Source: Planctomycetota bacterium | GTDB lineage: Bacteria > Planctomycetota > SZUA-567 > H5-PLA8 | Direction: 5' to 3' | NCBI GenBank assembly: GCA_026184295.1 | Contig: JAHCJK010000046.1 | Location: 1 to 35,079, forward strand | Length of the DNA: 35,079 nucleotides | Shown here: positions 29,189 to 35,079 of the stretch, piece after piece | Layout: each line of letters starts with the position of its first letter | Numbering within the stretch: the first letter of the stretch is position 1 | Program-made: the position numbers and the translations under genes | Notes under the pieces: model-generated | What the model was told of the DNA's origin: nothing | What the model saw: the letters and a program-made list of their open reading frames with translations, nothing else | Databases searched by the model: none

Positions 29189-30988
29189 GTGAAATATTTC
29201 CTTCGGGCGATGAAGCTGCTCTGGCCGCTGAAAGGCAAGCTGGCGCTCTTCGTCTTCTGCACCGTCCTGCTCGGCCTTGTCGGCACCTCGCCGCTGGCCG
29301 TCGCGCGCGCCATCATCGCGCACCTGCAGAACCAGAACGACAAGCTCTTCAACGACAAGTTCGGCAACCTGCTCCACGAATTTTTCGTGAGCCTCTTCGG
29401 TTCGGGCGAAGGCTACATCTGGGGCCTCTGCCTCGTCTCCATCGGCCTCCTGGCCCTGAAGAACCTCTTCGATTTCATCACCAAGTACCTCGAATCCTGG
29501 ATCGCCTACCGCCTCACCACCGACGCCGTCATCCGCCTCATGCACCACCTGCTCAGCATGGACATGGCCTTTTACGACAAGCGCAAGATGGGCGACATCG
29601 TCACGCGCGTGACGCAGAACACCCAGTCCCTGGGTTCCACCGCGCGCCTGACCCTCGATTTCCTCCAGCAGCCGCCGATGATCGTCTGCCTGACCGCCTA
29701 CGCCCTGTACCTCAACTGGCAGCTCTTCCTCATCGCGCTCGCCGGCTTCGCGCTGGCCGTCCTGCCGGTGCTGCACCTGACGCGCAAGATCTACAAGCAG
29801 GCCACCAAGGCCCGCGTCGGCCAGGGCGAAATCTCGCAGAGCATCCTCGAGGACCTGTACGGGCTGCGCACCGTCCAGGCCTACGAAGCCGTGGACGCCG
29901 AAAAGGAGAACTTCTCGCGCAAATGCGAAAAGCTCTTCGGCTTTTTCATGAAGCAGCGCCGCTCCCGCGCCATGCAGGGCCCGCTCTCCGAACTCGTCCT
30001 GGGCTCCGGCATCGCCGGCGTGCTGCTGATCGGTTCCCTGCAGGTGATGCGCGGGCAGATGCCCTTCGCCGATTTCGTGATCTTCCAGGCCACCATCGGC
30101 ATGCTCTACCAGCCCGTCAAGACCATGCTCACCCTCGTCGCCGAACTCGCCGAATTCGTCCCGCAGGCCGAAGCCACCTTCGAATACCTCGACACCAAGC
30201 CCGCCATCGGCGACGCCCCCGACGCCGTCGTCTGCCCGCGCCTGGCCCACGAAATCCGCTTCGAAAACGTGACCTTCGACTACGGCCGCGGGCCCGTCTT
30301 CAGCGGCCTCGACCTGTCCATCCGCAAGGGCGAACGCATCGGCATCGTCGGCCGCACCGGCGTCGGCAAAAGCACCCTGCTCTCCCTGATGCTGCGCTTC
30401 TACGACCCGCAGAAGGGCCGCGTGACCATCGACGGCGTGGACATCCGCAAGGCCACCCTGCGCAGCCTGCGCTCGCAGATCGCGCTCGTCACGCAGGAAC
30501 CGTTCCTCTTCCACGCCAGCATCGAGGAGAACATCCGCTACGGAAAGCCCGACGCGACCAAGCAGGAGATCGTCGCCGCCGCCAAGGACGCCGCGATCCA
30601 CGACGAGATCATGAGCTTTCCGGAACGCTACGCGACGCCCGCCGGCGACCGCGGCACCACCGTCAGCGGCGGCCAGCGCCAGCGCATCGCCGTCGCCCGC
30701 GCCATCCTGCGCAACGCCCCGATCCTGCTGCTCGACGAAGCGACGAGTTCGCTGGATTCGGCGAGCGAGAAGCTGGTCCAGCAGGCGCTCGACCGCCTGG
30801 CCGAAGGCCGCACGAGCCTGATCGTCGCCCACCGCCTCAGCACCGTCCGCGACGCCGACCGCATCATCGTCTTCGGCGACGCCGGCGAAATCGAAGCCGT
30901 CGCCCCCCACGACGAACTCCTCCGCATCTCCCACACCTACCGCAAACTGTGGGAACGCCAGGCCGGCGTCGCCGCCGCCGCGGACTAG
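29189..30988 (+). CDS. ABC exporter, fused membrane and ATPase domains (MsbA-like)
   Basis: A 599-aa half-transporter. The membrane domain (about 1-340) has six hydrophobic helices with the coupling-helix segment SILEDLYGLRTVQAYEAVDAE. The nucleotide-binding domain (350-590) has Walker A GRTGVGKST (~388), Q-loop TQEPFLF, signature VSGGQRQRIAVARA (~491), Walker B LLLDEATSSLD (~511) and H-loop VAHRLSTV. This layout fits lipid A or lipid-linked exporters such as MsbA, or a multidrug exporter, working as a homodimer in the inner membrane. The start is GTG (29189) with GAGG 7 nt upstream. Divergent from the isomerase operon. Confidence 0.92.
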   Translation: MKYFLRAMKLLWPLKGKLALFVFCTVLLGLVGTSPLAVARAIIAHLQNQNDKLFNDKFGNLLHEFFVSLFGSGEGYIWGLCLVSIGLLALKNLFDFITKYLESWIAYRLTTDAVIRLMHHLLSMDMAFYDKRKMGDIVTRVTQNTQSLGSTARLTLDFLQQPPMIVCLTAYALYLNWQLFLIALAGFALAVLPVLHLTRKIYKQATKARVGQGEISQSILEDLYGLRTVQAYEAVDAEKENFSRKCEKLFGFFMKQRRSRAMQGPLSELVLGSGIAGVLLIGSLQVMRGQMPFADFVIFQATIGMLYQPVKTMLTLVAELAEFVPQAEATFEYLDTKPAIGDAPDAVVCPRLAHEIRFENVTFDYGRGPVFSGLDLSIRKGERIGIVGRTGVGKSTLLSLMLRFYDPQKGRVTIDGVDIRKATLRSLRSQIALVTQEPFLFHASIEENIRYGKPDATKQEIVAAAKDAAIHDEIMSFPERYATPAGDRGTTVSGGQRQRIAVARAILRNAPILLLDEATSSLDSASEKLVQQALDRLAEGRTSLIVAHRLSTVRDADRIIVFGDAGEIEAVAPHDELLRISHTYRKLWERQAGVAAAAD

Positions 30989-31425
30989 CGCTGGTTCCTT
31001 GCATCTCACCGCGGAGACGCGGAGCACGCGGCGAACAGCGAACCAAGGCCCGAAGAACCAAGAACCAAGAACCAAAACAAGGATCGCGCAAAGACGCCAA
31101 GACGCTAAGCAACACACCGCCACAGCTAGTGCCGCAAACTCCGAACCCTAAACTCCGAACCCTGAACTCTGAACCATGAACTCCGAACTCCAAACTCTGT
31201 CCCCTGGCCAAACCTGTCAGCCATTGCGTGAGAAGGACCTGGCCCGCGCCAAATACGGATGAAAAGAAAAGGCTTTTGAACGTTCTTGCAGGTCTCCGAA
31301 TGGCTTGACGTTGCGGCGTCGGGCGCGCGAAAGCCCCGCCGCGTGGCCCTCGTCTTGCACAGCAGATTCCGCGTTGGATTTGCGAACAAATTTTGTCAGC
31401 CGCGCAGGCGGGGGCGGGGGATTTC
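30989..31425. other. Intergenic region with short tandem repeats
   Basis: After the ABC gene there is a CCGCGGAGACGCGGAGCACGCGG-type repeat (about 31008-31030), then tandem AAGAACC units and others (listed separately). The remaining bases (31200-31425) have no recognised gene; a stretch with GAAAAGAAAAGG (31260) is purine-rich. No clear promoter is seen for the following array. Confidence 0.55.
31040..31199. repeat. Tandem short repeats (GAACCAA and AACTCCGAACCCT units)
   Basis: GAACCAA recurs four times between about 31049 and 31074. CGCAAAGACGCCAAGACGC (31086) matches the repeat type at 509. From 31138 the unit AACTCCGAACCCT is repeated about five times with drift (CTGAACTCTGAACC, ATGAACTCCGAACTCC). 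Confidence 0.65.
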
Positions 31426-32271
31426 GTGTCAAAAATCGGCGTGAATACCCAAGGTGCGCGGCTGCAATACAACGTGCGCGAACTGATCTTTGTCACCGCG
31501 CTGACATTTTTCGGCATGTGCCTCTTCCTGCCGATGCTGCGGGCGTTGTTCGAGCACGCCCCGCGATGGTGGCGTCCGGTGGAAATCAAATGGACCATGC
31601 TGCTCGGTTTGACGCTTTTCATTTCCGTGGCGACCGCGAGCGGCTGCGTATTGGGCCGCGCACTCGCCCGGCGAATGCGCGTGGATGCGCTGCCTCGCTT
31701 GGGGCTGATGTTCGCAGGCGCGCTCTGCGGCTGGTCGGCGTTCGGTCTCTGCGCCGGAGCGTTCCAGCCCAGAAGCCGCATGGCGCCCTCGGAGATCGCC
31801 GGCGTCGCCTATTGCAGGACGTACCAGGAAGCCCAGGACATCTATCGCCGAACCGATTGGGATGGGGATGGCGTGCTGGAGTATGCGCAACACATTTCGG
31901 GCGCGAACAGCCTGTACGAGTTGACGCCGAATTCCGGGAATCTCTCCTTGGTGGACGCGAACCTGGCCCTGGCAGAATGCGGAGACCGGCGCACCTGGTT
32001 TCGGGTCAAGGTGCTCTACGGGCAAGGTCCCAACGTGCCGGGTGGGCGGCGCTCGTACCTGAAACCGAAATCCGACGGCCGCGCAGCGGATCAGACGGGC
32101 GGTTACGCGCTGGTACTCTGGCCCGCGAAATACACCAACGACAACGCTCCGTCCTTCCTCATCGATGCGCACGGCGTCGTGTATTTCAAGGACCTCGGTC
32201 CCGATACCGCCCAGATAGTCGCGAACATCACCGAGTACAACCCCGACGAAACCTGGGAGGTGGCCCCATGA
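31426..32271 (+). CDS. Membrane-anchored DUF2950-like protein, array member 1
   Basis: About 281 aa. Two or three hydrophobic helices near the N-terminus (NVRELIFVTALTFFGMCLFL, TMLLGLTLFISVATASGC, LGLMFAGALCGWSAFGLC) precede the domain. The domain has CRTYQEAQDIYRRTDWDGDG with a calcium-loop-like DWDGDGVLEYA, then GPNVPGGRRSYL, GGYALVLWPAKY and VVYFKDLGPDTAQIV. The GPxxPGG..SY and KDLGPDT segments match DUF2950. Its first helix block differs from members 2 to 4 and lacks the MNLPxPA head. GTG at 31426 follows GGGGGA; a TTG 33 bases earlier is less likely. It is less GC-rich than its neighbours. The last codons carry the ribosome-binding site of the next gene. Confidence 0.75.
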   Translation: MSKIGVNTQGARLQYNVRELIFVTALTFFGMCLFLPMLRALFEHAPRWWRPVEIKWTMLLGLTLFISVATASGCVLGRALARRMRVDALPRLGLMFAGALCGWSAFGLCAGAFQPRSRMAPSEIAGVAYCRTYQEAQDIYRRTDWDGDGVLEYAQHISGANSLYELTPNSGNLSLVDANLALAECGDRRTWFRVKVLYGQGPNVPGGRRSYLKPKSDGRAADQTGGYALVLWPAKYTNDNAPSFLIDAHGVVYFKDLGPDTAQIVANITEYNPDETWEVAP

Positions 32272-33272
32272 ATCTCCCGCCGCCCGCGCAACCGCCCCCG
32301 CCCGCGCGCTGGCAGTTCGGCATCCCCGATCTCATCTTCTTCGCGCTCGTCGCGCTGCTGGGGCAGGCGCTTACGGCGGTTCTTCTGGCGGCGCGTCTGT
32401 TGCGGCTTAGAGCCTCCGAGCGCGAAGGGGCCGTGGTCGTCACCCTGCTCCTGACGCTCGCGGGGGGCCTGGCCGGCTTCGGGCGCGCGCAGAAGCAGCG
32501 CCATCCCGAGCATCAGTTGAAGCCGTACCTCGCGCTGTACGCGTTTGGCGCGTTGACGCTGGGCATGGGCGCGTGGTGTGCCGGGCTAAAGCTGAGTCTC
32601 ATCTGCGTGGGCATGTCGCTCCCGAGTCTTCTCGTGGCCAAAGGGATCATCCGCTGGAGAGGCTACGACGATCTGTGTCGCGAAGGGATCGTGCTGTCAT
32701 GCCTAATGATGGGCTGGGCGCTGCTGCTGTTCGCGGGCATGTTCGGCGCGATTTTTAATATGACGATTACGACGAGATCACCTCGGATTCGTAACAACGA
32801 ACTTTGCGCGGCCGCCGCGTGCCGGACTTACGTCGAAGCGCAGGAAATCTACCGCCGCACCGACTGGGACGGCGACGGCGTGCTCGAATACGCCAAGGCG
32901 ATCTCGGGCAAGCACAGTCTGTACGAGAAAGACGCCGGTTCCGGAAACCTGATGCTCCTGGACGCCGCCATCGCTTCGGCCGAAGGCGCGCCGGGCGCCG
33001 CGCAGCCGAAAGCGGGGTACGTCTTCCGCATCCTCCGTAGTCAGGGACCGCAGGCGCCCGGAGGCGCGCGGTCCTACCTCGTGAACGGCCACCTGACCGA
33101 AGGCTTCGCGCTTGTGGCCACGCCGGCCGCATACGATTGCACGGGCTGCCGTACCCTCCTCGTCAATCAGACGGGCGTCGTCTACTGGAAGGACCTTGGG
33201 CCGGCCACCACGGCGATCGTGAACGCGATCACCGAGTACAACCCCGACGAAACCTGGGAGGTGGCCCCATGA
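32268..33272 (+). CDS. Membrane-anchored DUF2950-like protein, array member 2
   Basis: A 334-aa paralogue overlapping member 1 by ATGA. The head MNLPPPAQPPPPARWQFGIP leads into four hydrophobic helices (about 21-45, 55-70, 88-120, 140-165). The DUF2950-like domain follows: CRTYVEAQEIYRRTDWDGDG, YVFRILRSQGPQAPGGARSY, GFALVATPAAYDC, VVYWKDLGPATTAIV. The GGAGG site is 7 nt before the ATG, within the ETWEVAP codons of member 1. Long stretches are nearly identical at the DNA level to member 3, notably 32227-32281, indicating recent duplication or gene conversion. Likely inner-membrane with the domain on the outer face. Confidence 0.8.
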   Translation: MNLPPPAQPPPPARWQFGIPDLIFFALVALLGQALTAVLLAARLLRLRASEREGAVVVTLLLTLAGGLAGFGRAQKQRHPEHQLKPYLALYAFGALTLGMGAWCAGLKLSLICVGMSLPSLLVAKGIIRWRGYDDLCREGIVLSCLMMGWALLLFAGMFGAIFNMTITTRSPRIRNNELCAAAACRTYVEAQEIYRRTDWDGDGVLEYAKAISGKHSLYEKDAGSGNLMLLDAAIASAEGAPGAAQPKAGYVFRILRSQGPQAPGGARSYLVNGHLTEGFALVATPAAYDCTGCRTLLVNQTGVVYWKDLGPATTAIVNAITEYNPDETWEVAP

Positions 33273-34291
33273 ATCTCCCGCCACCCGCGCCACCATCCGT
33301 ACCCGTACCCGTGCCCGTGCCAAGCCCGCCCGCGCGCTGGCAGTTCGGCATCCCCGATCTCATCTTCTTCGCGCTGGTCTCGCTGCTGGGGCAGTCGCTC
33401 ACGGCGGCCTACCTCGCGCGGCTGCTGGGCTATCACCCGTCCGAAATGCCCGTCGCTCTGATCACCCTCGCGCTGACGCTCGCGGGGGGCCTGGCCGGCT
33501 TCGTGCGCGCGCAGAAGCAGCGCCATCCCGAGGCGCAGATGCGGCTGTACGTATTGCTCTACGCGCTCGGCGCGTGGCTCCTCCCGCCGCTCGCGTGGTG
33601 GGCGGGCCAGCGCGCCAGTCTGACCGTCGGCTTTTGCTCGCTGCCGGGCCTGCTGTGGGCCTTCGTCCGCATCCGAAGGAAAGGCTACGACGACCTGCGC
33701 CGCGAATGCTGCGTCCTGGCCTCCCTGGCCGCGAACTGGGGCGTGCTGGCCGTGCTCTTCTGCATGATCGTGTTGCCCAACATGCGATGCCGTGTGTGGG
33801 GCAACGAATCCGCCGCCATCGCCGCGTGCAAGACCTACGCCGAAGCGCAGGATCTCTACCGCCGCACCGATTGGGACAGCGACGGCGTGCTCGAATACGC
33901 CCAGCACGTGACCGGCGACCACAGCCTCTTCGAAAAGAACGCAGGCCAAGGCGACCTGACGCTGGTGTGCGCAGCGTTCGCGGCCGCGGCCGATCCCGCG
34001 CAGATGAAACCGAAGTCGGGGTACTGCTTCAAGATTCTGACGGGCCAGGGCACGTTCGCGGCGGGCGGGCGCAGGTCGTACCTCACGGTGGGCGCGGACG
34101 GCGCGTTCAACATGACGAAGGGCTACGCGTTGCTTGCCTGGCCAGCCAAGTATGGTGATCGAGGTCAAAATACTTTTATCATCAACAACACAGGCACGGT
34201 GTACCAGAAGGACCTCGGCCCCAACACCGCCAACATTGCCGCGGGCATCGTGGAATACGACCCTTGGCCGGGGTGGGTGGTGGCCGAATGA
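33269..34291 (+). CDS. Membrane-anchored DUF2950-like protein, array member 3
   Basis: A 340-aa paralogue with ATGA overlap to member 2. The head is expanded with a PVPVPVPVPSPPAR dipeptide repeat before RWQFGIPDLIFFALVSLLG. Four hydrophobic helices precede AAIAACKTYAEAQDLYRRTD, DWDSDGVLEYA, GYCFKILTGQGTFAAGGRRS, KGYALLAWPAKYGD and VYQKDLGPNTANIA. The calcium-like loop has S in place of G (DWDSDG). The C-terminus is WPGWVVAE instead of ETWEVAP, so its coupling sequence GGGTGGGTGGTGGCCGAATG is weaker for the next gene. Confidence 0.8.
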   Translation: MNLPPPAPPSVPVPVPVPSPPARWQFGIPDLIFFALVSLLGQSLTAAYLARLLGYHPSEMPVALITLALTLAGGLAGFVRAQKQRHPEAQMRLYVLLYALGAWLLPPLAWWAGQRASLTVGFCSLPGLLWAFVRIRRKGYDDLRRECCVLASLAANWGVLAVLFCMIVLPNMRCRVWGNESAAIAACKTYAEAQDLYRRTDWDSDGVLEYAQHVTGDHSLFEKNAGQGDLTLVCAAFAAAADPAQMKPKSGYCFKILTGQGTFAAGGRRSYLTVGADGAFNMTKGYALLAWPAKYGDRGQNTFIINNTGTVYQKDLGPNTANIAAGIVEYDPWPGWVVAE

Positions 34292-35079
34292 ACCTCCCGC
34301 AACCCGCGCCACCGGTCGCGCCCGCGCCGATTGCTTCCGCGCCTGCGCGGTGGCAATACGGCCTCGCGGACCTGCTCTTCGCGAGCGTGCTCGTGGCGCT
34401 GGGCCTGCTGATCGCCGCGCCGCTGAACGTGATCTGGCTGGGCGAACGCGAACGGTCGTTCGAGGCCGTCCTCGCGGTCCACGCGGCGCTCACCGCGGCC
34501 GCCTGCGCGCTCGCGTTGGCCCGCGCGCAGCGCCAGCGGGAACCCGGCCGCGACCTGCGCCTCTTCATGCTGCTCTACGCGGCCGGCGCGTGGCTGCTGT
34601 ACGCGGTCTGGACGCGCACCCCCGACGGATGCGTTCCCGTCCTCGGGGCATTCTCGCTTCCGCTGGGATTGCTCGCGTGGGTGCGCATTCAGGCCAAGCG
34701 CTGCGAGGGCCTGCGCTGCGAAGCCTGCGCGGCGGCCTGGCTTTTTATCCTGTGGGGGCCGGCGCTGACGGCGATCTTTACGGGGACGCTGGACGACCGC
34801 GGATGCTTTGCGAACGAATCCGCCGGCATCGCCGCGTGCAAGAGCTACGCCGAAGCGCAGGATATCTACCGCCGCACTGATTGGGACGGCAACGGCGTGC
34901 TCGAATACGCCCAGACGTTCTCGGGCCGCTGGAGCTTGTACGAACGCAACGCCGGGGCCGGCGACCTGACGCTCGTGGATCAAGCCTTCGCGCGCGCCGA
35001 TCTCGCGACGGGCGCGGCGGTGCCCAGGGCCGGGTACGTCTTCAAAATCCTAAAGGCCCAGGGTCCCGACGCGCCCGGG
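34288..35079 (+). CDS. Membrane-anchored DUF2950-like protein, array member 4 (cut by window end)
   Basis: Overlaps member 3 by ATGA and is open to the end of the window (264 codons seen). The head MNLPQPAPPVAPAPIASAPA precedes RWQYGLADLLFASVLVALG and further helices. The domain begins AGIAACKSYAEAQDIYRRTD with DWDGNGVLEYAQ and runs as far as VFKILKAQGPDAPG. The rest of DUF2950 must lie beyond 35079. This member is the most diverged in the membrane part, with extra helices and cysteines (CEGLRCEACAAAW). Confidence 0.78.
   Translation, partial: MNLPQPAPPVAPAPIASAPARWQYGLADLLFASVLVALGLLIAAPLNVIWLGERERSFEAVLAVHAALTAAACALALARAQRQREPGRDLRLFMLLYAAGAWLLYAVWTRTPDGCVPVLGAFSLPLGLLAWVRIQAKRCEGLRCEACAAAWLFILWGPALTAIFTGTLDDRGCFANESAGIAACKSYAEAQDIYRRTDWDGNGVLEYAQTFSGRWSLYERNAGAGDLTLVDQAFARADLATGAAVPRAGYVFKILKAQGPDAPG

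Noticed and set aside
1..35079. tRNA, rRNA or known riboswitch genes
   Set aside because: I found no cloverleaf with the usual conserved T-loop, no rRNA core sequence and no recognisable riboswitch consensus by eye; a covariance-model search would be needed to be sure.

Overview
The window is a GC-rich (about two-thirds G+C by eye), gene-dense bacterial chromosome segment. No rRNA, tRNA, CRISPR, phage or transposase gene is visible. The gene set suggests an uncultured member of the PVC group, most likely Planctomycetota: a long-form IspH, a SpoVG-family protein, a sulfatase fused to a large membrane domain, Gfo/Idh/MocA and TIM-barrel sugar enzymes, a four-helix membrane protein with an FGWP motif, DUF2950-like proteins, and many intergenic palindromic repeats. 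The taxonomic call is inference.

Layout. 1-1.8 kb: a 60-aa repeat-bearing small protein, a zinc-ribbon membrane protein, a hairpin cluster and an unrecognised protein. 1.9-7 kb: ispH, a membrane protein, a Tat-exported metallophosphoesterase flanked by two almost identical ~386-bp composite repeats, and an exported glutathione peroxidase. 7.2-12.3 kb, minus strand: a helix-turn-helix/EIIA regulator, a SpoIIE-type phosphatase with three zinc-finger-like modules, a nitroreductase, an exported thioredoxin-fold protein and a TIM-barrel isomerase. 12.4-17 kb, minus strand: an RlmI-like rRNA methyltransferase, a 1001-aa sulfatase-family membrane protein and a small Lpp-like lipoprotein. 17.2-25 kb: an orphan histidine kinase, a Gfo/Idh/MocA oxidoreductase, a polytopic zinc-ribbon protein, an M15-type peptidase, then ispE followed by a spoVG homologue. 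25.7-29 kb, minus strand: an operon of sugar isomerase/epimerase, DUF1611 (DgcN-like), a small Cys-rich protein and a dipeptide-epimerase-family enzyme (DgcA-like), which together suggest D-glutamate or D-amino-acid catabolism. 29.2-31 kb: an MsbA-like ABC exporter. 31.4 kb to the right edge: four tandem, translationally overlapping paralogues that join a membrane domain to a DUF2950-like domain; the array runs off the window.

How the genes relate. ispH and ispE supply two MEP isoprenoid steps from separate loci. The phosphatase and the EIIA regulator are consecutive minus-strand genes, but the EIIA gene has its own good promoter. The methyltransferase, sulfatase and TIM-barrel genes are closely spaced and may share a transcript.

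The most unusual content is (1) the tandem membrane-DUF2950 array, in which the last codons of each gene carry the ribosome-binding site of the next; (2) a modular system of intergenic palindromes, with at least 13 copies of one core, built into nested elements that flank genes and in one case appear to encode a protein C-terminus; (3) zinc-binding modules placed in unexpected proteins (SpoVG, SpoIIE phosphatase); and (4) a low-GC Cys-rich gene lodged inside the DgcN/DgcA-like operon.
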